Virus record (IMG/VR): IMGVR_UViG_3300046543_000056 | Location: 1 to 27,542 of that record | DNA: 27,542 bases | Strand: one strand, 5' to 3' | Origin: a virus | Shown: positions 16,245 to 23,353 of the stretch, in pieces | Numbering within the stretch: position 1 is the stretch's first letter | Layout of the letters: each line of letters begins with the position of its first letter | The notes under the pieces: model-generated | Told to the model about the DNA's origin: nothing | Database searches by the model: none | Seen by the model: only the letters and a program-made list of their open reading frames with translations | Position numbers and translations under genes: made by a program

Positions 16245-16413
16245 TGAGCATTGCTTTCTTGGCTTTCTTCTTGGGCTTGATAATGCCTTTGCCCGCGTCG
16301 GCTTGGTTGAATTCTTTCGCGACCCCACGAGGGATGCCGACCTTCTTGGCGAACGCGGGATCGTGTGCGGCCGCGGCCATAGTGCGGGCTTGAGCGGGCG
16401 AGGTTGACGGCAT
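16237..16413 (-). CDS. Small Lys-tailed phage protein (58 residues)
   Basis: Read directly from the sequence. ATG at 16413, TGA at 16237-16239. The N-terminus MPSTSPAQARTMAAAAHDPA, then FAKKVGIPRGVAKEFNQAD, and a basic tail KPKKKAKKAMLND. The SPAQxRxMAAAAHDPAFAKKVGIP pattern is a recurrent small phage protein with no established role; the basic tail could contact DNA or an acidic partner. GGGAG about five bases before the ATG acts as ribosome binding site. It fills the gap between the collar-fibre stop (16424) and the next start and overlaps the latter by eight bases, which fits the dense packing of the operon. Confidence 0.75.
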   Translation of the reverse strand: MPSTSPAQARTMAAAAHDPAFAKKVGIPRGVAKEFNQADAGKGIIKPKKKAKKAMLND

Positions 16414-16423
16414 CTTCGGCTCC

Positions 16424-18010
16424 CTACTTCACATCGTTCATCATTGCCGCGAAACAGAAGGTTGAGGTTCGGCATTGGTAGTTGAGGATGTCTACGGCAT
16501 TAGCTGTTGTGGTAAGCGTCGGTGTTGTGCCGCCTGCGAACTTGAACTTTGAATCCCAAACCGTGGTATGCATACCGCCGCTGTCTTGAATGAAGGTGAT
16601 CGAGCCGGACTTGCCCACAGTCACGTTGGAAAGTGTCATCGTGGTGATGTTGCCGGTTAGTGTCACAACCGCGTCGCGGAACGTAGCCATATCGAAGACG
16701 GTCGTGGTGCCGTAGGTAACGGTGACTTCGGGCGGCCAGATTGTGCTTGGGGTAACGATCTTATTCGCGGCAGTCCCGGCGTACATGTCAGCGAAGGTAG
16801 CAATGGCGTACTCACCAACTACGCCGTTGTTGTTGTAGATGATGTTGGTGTTGCTACCGCTGGTGATGGTGGTCACACCAACAGTAATGTTATCGTTGTT
16901 GAGCCCAGCATCAGGCGTGGCCTTGATGATCCAGTCAAGGGTGACAGAAGGTTGAACATTGGAGAATGGGGTCGAAGTGCCACCTTGAGCAGCGCCAGTG
17001 AAGCCTCCACTGGAGAGGGACGCGGTGATGCCGGTGGTTGCGGGTGCGACTGTGACTGTATCGTTAACAATATTCTGTGGTCCGCCAAAGTATTGAACAC
17101 CGCCAAAGCCGATGCTTATGTGCTGGCCGTCGGTTGCGGCCGTATGTGTGTGACCGGGGTCGTTGATGTTGATGGTGCCAGTAAAGGAGCCCGAAGGAGT
17201 ATAGGCAGGTAAGTTAGACGTGCCAAGGGTTGCGGACTGCGCTCCACCAAGGGCGTTGAGTGCATCGGGATTGACGCCGTAGTAGGTCGAGGTCAAGACA
17301 CCTGCGGCGGTGCCCTGCATATTGTCTCGGCCAAGGGTCGCACGGCCTTGGAGGTTAGGGACATTGAAGGTTGTGGAGCCGTCACCGTTGCCCCACGGGA
17401 ACATACGAAGGGTGGTAGAGGTGCTAGCGCTAGAGTTGGCACTCATGGTCAGGGTGGTAGCACCCTTAGAGATAACACCGGTTCCGGGCGCGAAGCAGGC
17501 AGAGGCTTCGATTGGAGCACCGATCGGTGCCCGCTGAGCAGTATCGGCAGAAACGGTTACGGTCGGGGAGCCACTGGTACAGGTGATGCTGTCGGAGGAG
17601 ACAATAGCGCTAAAGAGGTGGGAGTATGTAGAACGCGATACCGCTTGGCCGTAAGTAAGGAGGTAGGTCGGCGGGACCGTAGCACCTGCCCAAGGAAGGA
17701 TGCTGCCGACCACGGCCGAACCGCCACCACCTGTGCAGGTGATTACGCCAGTGTTGGTGATAGTGCAATCACCCGACATCGTCCGCGCGGTGGCAACGTT
17801 GGAAACATTGCCGATGAAGATTTCTCCATTGGGCAACGCGGGTGTTGAGTTCGCATGAACGAATCGAGTATTGGCACAGGCGTTGGAGCTATCGCTGGGC
17901 GGCCGATCGGAACAGGTAGTGTTCTGAGCCCAAGCGACTTGATGCTCGGCGGGCAAGATAGCCCAACCAAAACCTAAGGCAACGCAAAGGGTCAGAAGGA
18001 GCCGTTTCAT
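16424..18010 (-). CDS. Signal-peptide-bearing tail fibre-like protein with phage collar domain
   Basis: 528 residues. Residues 1-28 form a Sec signal peptide (MKRLLLTLCVALGFGWAIL..., cut after AWA before QN). Residues 101-230 are a phage tail collar domain: VGSILPWAG, GQAVSRSTYSHLFSAI, GDGSTTFNVPNLQGRATLG. The HTHT element follows at 287-290, and NVQPSVTLDWIIK closes the region (351-363). About 65 residues (138-205) with Cys144 and Cys172 are inserted where the collar normally has a short loop. The C-terminus (about 430-528) is a beta-rich tail-tip-like domain ending FCFAAMMNDVK. Eight cysteines remain in the mature part. The start at 18010 overlaps the previous stop (ATGA) and removes an implausible Arg-rich extension to 18088. 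Receptor binding is the likely role; export is unusual for a virion part. Confidence 0.82.
   Translation of the reverse strand: MKRLLLTLCVALGFGWAILPAEHQVAWAQNTTCSDRPPSDSSNACANTRFVHANSTPALPNGEIFIGNVSNVATARTMSGDCTITNTGVITCTGGGGSAVVGSILPWAGATVPPTYLLTYGQAVSRSTYSHLFSAIVSSDSITCTSGSPTVTVSADTAQRAPIGAPIEASACFAPGTGVISKGATTLTMSANSSASTSTTLRMFPWGNGDGSTTFNVPNLQGRATLGRDNMQGTAAGVLTSTYYGVNPDALNALGGAQSATLGTSNLPAYTPSGSFTGTININDPGHTHTAATDGQHISIGFGGVQYFGGPQNIVNDTVTVAPATTGITASLSSGGFTGAAQGGTSTPFSNVQPSVTLDWIIKATPDAGLNNDNITVGVTTITSGSNTNIIYNNNGVVGEYAIATFADMYAGTAANKIVTPSTIWPPEVTVTYGTTTVFDMATFRDAVVTLTGNITTMTLSNVTVGKSGSITFIQDSGGMHTTVWDSKFKFAGGTTPTLTTTANAVDILNYQCRTSTFCFAAMMNDVK
17396..17599 (-). other. Insert inside the collar domain
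   Basis: Encodes residues 138-205 of the fibre-like protein. It has the pattern of a widespread phage beta module (alternating Thr/Val, GAPIEASACFAPGTGVI, TTLTMSANSSAST). It replaces the usual few-residue loop between the SRxxYxxLF and GDGSTTF elements. Confidence 0.55.
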
Positions 18011-18399
18011 GTATTCGACTCCATCACGGTAAGGGCGACGCCGGTGCCTGCGCCGGTGACCGCTAGGGCCTGCCATGCACCTTGGCATTCGCCTGTGACA
18101 GTAAGCGCACCACCATTGCCATAGACCCGGAAGCTGCCACCTAACGCTGCGTTTGAGAGGGTCAAAGCAACATTGGATGGGGTGATCGGCGCGGTGCCAA
18201 GAACATTCTGCACGGACTGTGGCGCGACGAACACGTCAAAGGAGTTTGGGTTGTGGAACGTGATCGACTGCCGCGAGGGATTGGCTTGCGCCACAATCGT
18301 CGGGGTCGTCTCGTTGATATTATTGTACCCATAGACCTTACCCCCACTGGCCGAGGAGAAGGCTAGGGGAGACCCCGGTCCAGTGGAGATAATGCCCAT
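18007..18399 (-). CDS. Beta-rich virion-associated protein of unknown function
   Basis: 130 residues without signal peptide. The middle reads NPSRQSITFHNPNSFDVFVA, then LGGSFRVYGNGG and a C-terminal GAWQALAVTG. This is the layout of a small beta-barrel or sandwich found repeatedly in phage decoration and tail proteins (Arg, then a strand with hydrophobics, then xNPS or xNxD). The C-terminal domain of the exported protein at 22110-22907 has a similar run (AGRHGFTIANIDTTEPLWI), so the two may share a fold. The start overlaps the preceding TAA (TAATG), and the stop overlaps the fibre gene start (ATGA). It sits inside the exported block, yet appears cytoplasmic itself. Function unassigned. Confidence 0.7.
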   Translation of the reverse strand: MGIISTGPGSPLAFSSASGGKVYGYNNINETTPTIVAQANPSRQSITFHNPNSFDVFVAPQSVQNVLGTAPITPSNVALTLSNAALGGSFRVYGNGGALTVTGECQGAWQALAVTGAGTGVALTVMESNT

Positions 18400-18917
18400 T
18401 ACGCCCTCCGTTCGACGACGGGTTTGTTGGTCAGCGCGGCCATCATGGTTGCCTGCATCTCAGCCATTTGCGTCACGGCCTTAGTGAGGGCAGCGACATC
18501 GGCCGAGGGCGAGGCCTCAACCTTGGCCTGGATCTTCTCCATGTCGGCGTGGAAGCCGTCGATGAGGGATTGGGAATAGGAGGTGGTTAGGTTCTCGATC
18601 GGGTGCTTCCACTTGCCCGCGAAACTGGCCGAGATCGCCTTGGCTTCCTCATCGAGTGGGAGCATGTCAGGGGTCGGGTCGCCACGAAAGATGTAGTCAC
18701 GCGGGTGATCATCCGACGGCGCATTCGCCACAATCACATCGCCATCATCCTGGCCCTGTTTATAATTCCAATCGCTGGGATCGTACGGGCTGAGGTGCTG
18801 CGGGACCTCGAACTCCTTACGGATGTTCCGGCCCGTCGTGCGGTCGGTCTCCTTATATTCCCAAGTATTCCCGACGATGTTGAGATAGTGAGCGTTGAGT
18901 AGTTTCCATCTAGCCAT
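18399..18917 (-). CDS. Conserved phage protein of unknown function (WEYKETDR...)
   Basis: 172 residues. N-terminal part MARWKLLNAHYLNIVGNTWE then YKETDRTTGRNIRKEFEVP is a mixed alpha/beta region. The middle has DYIFRGDPTPDMLPLDEEAK and FAGKWKHPIENL. The C-terminus (about 110-172) is a coiled coil (HADMEKIQAKVEASP...VTQMAEMQATMMAAL). I have the impression that proteins with this start and the TPDMxPLDxEAKxIS motif occur in other phages as hypothetical proteins near structural genes. No cysteine, signal or membrane segment. A GGAGG site lies five bases before the ATG. Its stop overlaps the next start (TAATG). Function unknown, possibly a chaperone or structural accessory. Confidence 0.75.
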   Translation of the reverse strand: MARWKLLNAHYLNIVGNTWEYKETDRTTGRNIRKEFEVPQHLSPYDPSDWNYKQGQDDGDVIVANAPSDDHPRDYIFRGDPTPDMLPLDEEAKAISASFAGKWKHPIENLTTSYSQSLIDGFHADMEKIQAKVEASPSADVAALTKAVTQMAEMQATMMAALTNKPVVERRA

Positions 18918-18929
18918 TTTGGCCTCCTG

Positions 18930-19649
18930 TTACCAGCCACAGAATCCTGTAGGCGGGGCGTGTGCGAATGTTTGATCGAAGGTAGCTACGTCGGTTGTTG
19001 AGTTATCCCCCGACATACCGGGATAGACAGTAGCACCAGTAAAGACGCTGGATACATTAAAGCCGTTGGTGCCTGTAACGGGATCCGGCGATGGACTGAA
19101 TGAAGCTCCGACCCATCCTGTACCACGTGTATAGTTGTTGACCCATGCGAATTTGGTGTTCATATCAATCGCAAAGCCGATCGTGGCAGCGACCAATGCA
19201 TCAATGCTATTGCCTTGTGACACACCAGCGATATGTGCAAGACCATCGTTACGGAACCAGAGTGAGGCACCGCCGGGGAAGTTGCCGAGGGCTTCAGCGC
19301 CAGTGACGAAGCAAAGGCCATCAACGTCGAAGATGTTACCGGTCCAGGTTGTGGTGGTGATTTCGAAATACCATTTCCCTGAGGCATGGCCGATCACGGT
19401 GCGGACACCGCCAAAGGCGTTGGTGTTGGTGGCCACCGTGTTACCGCTGGAGAGCACAAATGATGCGCTCTTGTCTGCGGGGTTCCATGTATCGGTTGAG
19501 GCGCTAGCGCAACTAGGTGGCGGTGACGCACAAAGGGCTGGGAGGCACCCACCAAACTGGGCCTTGGCCGGACGAATGATTGCGGGGGCAGCAAGCAGCC
19601 CCAACAATGCATTTCGTCTGGTGAGGAGCTTCGGCACTACAGGCCCCAT
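18930..19649 (-). CDS. Tat-signal SPRY-like adhesin-type protein
   Basis: 239 residues. The N-terminus has a twin-arginine signal: LTRRNALLGLLAAPAI (Arg11-Arg12) and a cleavage site after AKA30 before QF. Residues about 54-237 look like a SPRY/B30.2 beta-sandwich: SGKWYFEITT, then SLWFRNDG, IGFAIDMNTKFAWVNNYT and PTGFCGW at the end. Such domains bind proteins or sugars and are found on phage tail appendages. Five cysteines in the mature part (C35, C40, C47, C113, C237). The start at 19649 overlaps the end of the upstream gene by 13 bases. Tat export would deliver the protein folded to the periplasm, which is odd for a virion protein. A Sec route cannot be excluded. Confidence 0.72.
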   Translation of the reverse strand: MGPVVPKLLTRRNALLGLLAAPAIIRPAKAQFGGCLPALCASPPPSCASASTDTWNPADKSASFVLSSGNTVATNTNAFGGVRTVIGHASGKWYFEITTTTWTGNIFDVDGLCFVTGAEALGNFPGGASLWFRNDGLAHIAGVSQGNSIDALVAATIGFAIDMNTKFAWVNNYTRGTGWVGASFSPSPDPVTGTNGFNVSSVFTGATVYPGMSGDNSTTDVATFDQTFAHAPPTGFCGW

Positions 19650-22108
19650 TTGTTCTTGAGATAGAGATCGAGTTGCGAAACCGTTGCCGCATTGGAGAAT
19701 CCGGTAGCTACTCCGGCTTCGGCAATAGCACCATCGAAGCGAGACGGATCGCCAGCAATGGAGGTATCACCAATGGCAAGGATCCCGGCGGAAACCCAAT
19801 TACCCGACGCCGTCTGAGTCGACTGCGCAACTCCGTTTATATAGGTTGTGATAACACCAGATGCGTTGATCGTACCAATTATTCGATAGTTGTTTCCAAT
19901 AACGATAGTGCCAATGGATTTCTGAAGATTGCGGAACATATATGACTGTGGTGAACTGTTCACCGTGTCTAATAGCCACGAACCTGCGTTATCATAATCA
20001 TGCGAAGCAGCAGCGGCAGTATATGACCACAGACGCGCATCGTTATCGCCACCACTGGTACGGCGCATAACCGCCCATGTGGTGATTGTATTCCCGGTAC
20101 CCATTCCATAGCTGGACTTAGCAAGGGATTGACCGGGGGAACCTGCGAATAGCAATGATGGGAATGAGGTATTGAAGCCCGTGGCACTGTAGGTCGGCTT
20201 GGCTATCGCGCCGTTGACCCCGAACACATAGGCATTCGAGCTTTGATCGGTGATGCTGTTGACGGTTGAGCCAGTTAGATTGAGGCTGGCTGTGACGCTA
20301 GCATCTAGCCAAGTAATGACGCCGCTAAGATCCACATTCGGATTGAATGCGTTCGTAGTGAATGAGCCTGCGGGGGTGACTGGGGAATTGAAGTTTGTGG
20401 AGATACTATGTAGGAAGAAGGTGTAATAGGTTGTGGACGCGGCGAGCCCCGTCGTTGAAGCGGTATTGGCTCCAACAATCGGTGAGCTAATGGTGCCCGC
20501 GTATGCCCCAGCCGCGCCTGTACCATCTTGGCCAGCAATGATTTGCGTAGCGCTGGGTGTAACGCTACTGGTTGATTGTACAATATAGATCGTGCCGCCG
20601 CTGCGGTTGGAGGTAACGGATACACTAGAAGCTATGGCCCCAACTGTTGTTGCCGACGGGCTCGTTAGCGTTGGGGAGTATTTGACCTGTAGGTAGGTGT
20701 CGAGGCCGGTGACATTGCCCGCATCCAAGAATGTATTCGAGATTCCAACTTCAGTAACCTTGCCGTCCCAATAAACACCAGTGGGATCGTTGAGACTGAT
20801 ACAAACGCCTGCGGTCCCACCCGTGGTCCAATTGCCCGCGCTGGCGGATGAGGTTTGCCACAGTGTTCCATTGACATAATACTTCATTATGCCGGAAGAA
20901 TCGATGGTGCCAATCAGACGTACTGGCGTCAGTGGTTCATCGGCCGCGAATCCCATGCCTACACTATTACGTACCATCTGTAGAGGTGCGTTACCGCCCT
21001 TGCGTGCCATGTTGAACGAGGCGGCGTTATCGTAATCGTGTGCTTGGCCCAAGGCGTTGTAGGAAAGAAGACGACCATCAACACCGGTGTTGGTTGTGAA
21101 GGTATTGATAACCCAGAAGCTAAGGGTATTGCCGGTTCCGAGCGGAATACTGGCGGATGTCATTCCCTGTGTGGATGCGGCGGTGCAGGTCATTGTTGGT
21201 AGGCCATTGAGGCCTGTGGCGTTATATTGTGGGCTATTGGAGCCCGAACGTACAACCAGACTATGGCCATTGCCGCTCTGATCGGTGACGCCAGTGACGT
21301 TCGCGCCGCTGGTGCTTACGCTACCTGCAACGGTGAGATCCCACCAAGCAACGGTACCAGTAACTGGCCCTGTGCCAGTGCCCGCTGCCCAGATTGCTAA
21401 CGCGATCTTGGGGTTGCTGCTGGTTGGATTGATTGCTGAGGTAAGGGTCTTGCCATTGCCGCTGAGTGCGCCTGAAGCAGCTATGCCCCATAAGCCCGTG
21501 CCGCAAGCGGTGGAGAAGTTGTTGATAAGATTGGAGAGAGTGGTCGAGACATTGGTCGTACGGGAGCCTGCCGCGATCGCGACCTGTTTGTTGTTGTAGG
21601 CCTGACTTACACTGGTCGTGCCTGTGGTCGTGGCGATTGGGACAATGGTAGTGTAGCCTATGAGGCTATAGATTCCAATGGTTAATCCATCAATCGCAGT
21701 TGACGCTGTTACAACAATGTTGGCCGAGGTGCCGAGTGGATTGGAGACATACCAGATCTCGGAATTGGAATTTTGATTATCTCCCGAGGCTCGTACAGCA
21801 CGAGCCATAGGGATGCCTCCAACGGTAACAGATGTAAGTTCGGCTGTCCCCGCAGCGGTACTATCGCTCCAATTGATTGATAGAACAGTGATACGCGAAG
21901 GTGCAGCGGGGCCAATACCTTGCGCGGTGAAGGTAGTGACCGTGCCAGAAACTGCCGAACAGGCTTGGCCGATTGGAGTCGGTGGAGTGCCGCCGGTTGG
22001 ATGACAAAAGCCAATATGGCAATCACGATTGAACTGCGCATCGGCAGGCGTTGCTTGCAGATAGCAAACAGCTAAGGCTGCGAAGAGAAATGCTGCGATG
22101 CGCTTCAT
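19637..22108 (-). CDS. Large exported protein with two LamG-like domains
   Basis: 823 residues. A Sec signal peptide (MKRIAAFLFAALAVCYLQAT, cut after ADA24 before QF). Residues 50-245 are a beta-sandwich of a type common in phage appendages (SRITVLSINWSDS, LTSVTVGGIPM, SEIWYVSNP). Two concanavalin/LamG-like domains follow: 250-477 and 596-823, sharing DQSxN, HDYDNAxS, GTIxxSG, YxNG, ASxGNW and the final LDxYLxxK motif, joined by a fibronectin-like linker (478-585). Six cysteines remain after cleavage. These domains usually bind carbohydrate, so surface glycan binding is likely. The start at 22108 is one base after the upstream TAA and places the signal at the very N-terminus; the longer in-frame form to 22153 is rejected. 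GC is lower here (about 50% in 19981-20040). Confidence 0.8.
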   Translation of the reverse strand: MKRIAAFLFAALAVCYLQATPADAQFNRDCHIGFCHPTGGTPPTPIGQACSAVSGTVTTFTAQGIGPAAPSRITVLSINWSDSTAAGTAELTSVTVGGIPMARAVRASGDNQNSNSEIWYVSNPLGTSANIVVTASTAIDGLTIGIYSLIGYTTIVPIATTTGTTSVSQAYNNKQVAIAAGSRTTNVSTTLSNLINNFSTACGTGLWGIAASGALSGNGKTLTSAINPTSSNPKIALAIWAAGTGTGPVTGTVAWWDLTVAGSVSTSGANVTGVTDQSGNGHSLVVRSGSNSPQYNATGLNGLPTMTCTAASTQGMTSASIPLGTGNTLSFWVINTFTTNTGVDGRLLSYNALGQAHDYDNAASFNMARKGGNAPLQMVRNSVGMGFAADEPLTPVRLIGTIDSSGIMKYYVNGTLWQTSSASAGNWTTGGTAGVCISLNDPTGVYWDGKVTEVGISNTFLDAGNVTGLDTYLQVKYSPTLTSPSATTVGAIASSVSVTSNRSGGTIYIVQSTSSVTPSATQIIAGQDGTGAAGAYAGTISSPIVGANTASTTGLAASTTYYTFFLHSISTNFNSPVTPAGSFTTNAFNPNVDLSGVITWLDASVTASLNLTGSTVNSITDQSSNAYVFGVNGAIAKPTYSATGFNTSFPSLLFAGSPGQSLAKSSYGMGTGNTITTWAVMRRTSGGDNDARLWSYTAAAASHDYDNAGSWLLDTVNSSPQSYMFRNLQKSIGTIVIGNNYRIIGTINASGVITTYINGVAQSTQTASGNWVSAGILAIGDTSIAGDPSRFDGAIAEAGVATGFSNAATVSQLDLYLKNKWGL
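19640..20323 (-). repeat. LamG-like domain copy 2
   Basis: Encodes residues 596-823, the C-terminal copy of the duplicated domain, ending LYLKNKWGL. It keeps the same motif order as copy 1 and lacks the cysteines found there (C308, C436). Confidence 0.7.
20678..21361 (-). repeat. LamG-like domain copy 1
   Basis: Encodes residues 250-477. Shares with copy 2 the ordered motifs WxD, DQSxN, SPxY/KPTY, GTGNTxxxW, HDYDNA, GTIxxSG, Y(V/I)NG, GNW, DG..xEx(G) and LDxYLxxK. A diverged internal duplication visible at protein level. Confidence 0.7.
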
Positions 22109-22109
22109 A

Positions 22110-22907
22110 TTACCAAACCGTGCAGGAGTACTTGTGTGAAGTGGTAGCGGCAATCACCGATAGCGCAGTATTGATACCCATTCCCGGCGGCGAGGTAAAG
22201 GACGTAAGGTTGGTAAAGGCGGTGGCATCAGCTTGTCCAAGTGGGTAAGACCCAGTGCCAGAAGCCGCTGCGGTTGTGGTAAAGGAGATCCATAGCGGTT
22301 CGGTGGTGTCGATGTTAGCGATGGTGAAGCCGTGACGACCTGCATTCGCGGTGAAGGCATTCTGGGCAGCGCCGCCCGAGGAGATTGTGCCCGAGCAGTC
22401 GGTGAGGGTGATATTGACTGCGCCTTGAGTAGCAGCGTTGACTGAGAAGGCAGTGTTGTCTGAGGCGATTGTAACACGTTGGGAGCCTGTGCCAGTGACG
22501 CCGTTGCCCATTAGGGGCGTGACGCCATTAATCTGGGCTTCGTTAATGGCCGAGTTGGCATCGGGAGTGACCAAGAGTTTGGTCATCGAGGCAATGCCTT
22601 GGACGGTAACTACGCCCGTGGCTGCGGTACCTGCGGTACCTTGACCTGAGACGACCCACGGGACTGTGCCTTGGGTTACCGATCCACCTCCGCTACTTCC
22701 ACCTCCATCACAGAGTTTGCCGGTGGTATCCATCATGAGGAACCCAACCTTGCCAGCCGTGTAGGTGGCAGGTGGGGTGCCGCAGTTGGCGACGATTGGG
22801 ACGCCCAGCACAGAGACTCCGGCTGGGGGCGGCATGGTGAACTGTTGGGCCAGCGCCGGACTGGCTAGCCCTAAGAGGATCGTCAGTCCGGCGAGGAGTT
22901 TCTTCAT
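22110..22907 (-). CDS. Exported beta-rich phage protein
   Basis: 265 residues. A Sec signal peptide (MKKLLAGLTILLGLASPALA, cut before QQ). The mature N-terminus is Pro-rich (FTMPPPAGVSVLG) with Cys at NCGTPP. A GGG(S) linker follows (DGGGSSGGGSV), then repeated Gly/Thr/Val strands. The C-terminal domain has DCSGTISSGGAAQ, GRHGFTIANIDTTEPLWI and ends SHKYSCTVW; this resembles small beta domains seen in phage decoration and fibre proteins. Four cysteines in the mature part. The start at 22907 overlaps the previous stop (ATGA); an extension to 23021 has no signal and lies within the next gene. Likely a surface or fibre-like protein, but the export is unexplained. Confidence 0.75.
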   Translation of the reverse strand: MKKLLAGLTILLGLASPALAQQFTMPPPAGVSVLGVPIVANCGTPPATYTAGKVGFLMMDTTGKLCDGGGSSGGGSVTQGTVPWVVSGQGTAGTAATGVVTVQGIASMTKLLVTPDANSAINEAQINGVTPLMGNGVTGTGSQRVTIASDNTAFSVNAATQGAVNITLTDCSGTISSGGAAQNAFTANAGRHGFTIANIDTTEPLWISFTTTAAASGTGSYPLGQADATAFTNLTSFTSPPGMGINTALSVIAATTSHKYSCTVW

Positions 22908-23353
22908 GATGCGCTCGTGCAGATGTACGCGATCTTCGAAGATGCGTTTGAGGTTTGGGTGATGGTTAGGGCCGTGGTGGAGGTAGTCCAAGACATCGCG
23001 GCTAGCGGGCCGGTCTGCCATGAGACTACGCAGTTCGGGGCCGTTACAAAGGCGGTACCGAAGGTCACAACGCAGGAGGTCGAGGCAGTAGTGCCTGCGG
23101 TGATTACGCCCGAGAGATCGGTACCGGTGATGAGCGGCGAACCGCCCGTCGAGCAGCCGGTGAGGACTGGCAGCAGCTTCCCTGCCGTGGGCGAGAGGAT
23201 GTGGGCTGGGAAGTAGACGTTGTTGTTGGTGTCAACGCTAATGGCCCCGGTTGGGTCCTGAGAGAGTTGAACCGACTTTTGGGCTATCGCAAGGCCACCC
23301 GCCAAGGCCAGGATTAGGAGCGACGGGATGATGTGGCGAAAGTATTTCATCAT
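22904..23353 (-). CDS. Exported protein with tail-fibre-like C-terminal domain
   Basis: 149 residues. N-terminal Sec signal (MMKYFRHIIPSLLILALAGG, cut after AIA24 before QK). Residues 25-60 are polar with NNNVYFPAHI. From about residue 65 onward is a compact beta domain with paired cysteines: GCSTGG, TSCVVTFGTAF, APNCVVSW, AYICTSAS. This C-terminal pattern (Cys-Val-Val-Thr-Phe, Pro-x-Cys-Val-Val) is common at the ends of phage fibre proteins. Four cysteines in the mature part could form two disulfides. The first of two adjacent ATGs, at 23353, overlaps the previous TGA (ATGA). The stop overlaps the next start. Exact role unknown. Confidence 0.75.
   Translation of the reverse strand: MMKYFRHIIPSLLILALAGGLAIAQKSVQLSQDPTGAISVDTNNNVYFPAHILSPTAGKLLPVLTGCSTGGSPLITGTDLSGVITAGTTASTSCVVTFGTAFVTAPNCVVSWQTGPLAAMSWTTSTTALTITQTSNASSKIAYICTSAS

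Noticed and set aside
16245-16475. Upstream extension of the helical protein gene at 15849-16244
   Set aside because: The extra 77 residues are Arg/Pro/Ser-rich, run antiregister through the 58-residue gene and into the collar-fibre gene, and have no ribosome binding site. They are a shadow frame.
18011-18088. N-terminal extension of the collar-fibre protein
   Set aside because: It would bury the signal peptide behind a very basic leader (HRRRHRRRP) read from the neighbouring gene. The ATG at 18010 overlaps the previous stop and sets the signal at the N-terminus.
19637-22108. Repeated LamG regions as a mobile element or assembly artefact
   Set aside because: The two copies are clearly diverged at DNA level and lie in one frame, so they are domain duplication rather than a transposed or misassembled repeat.
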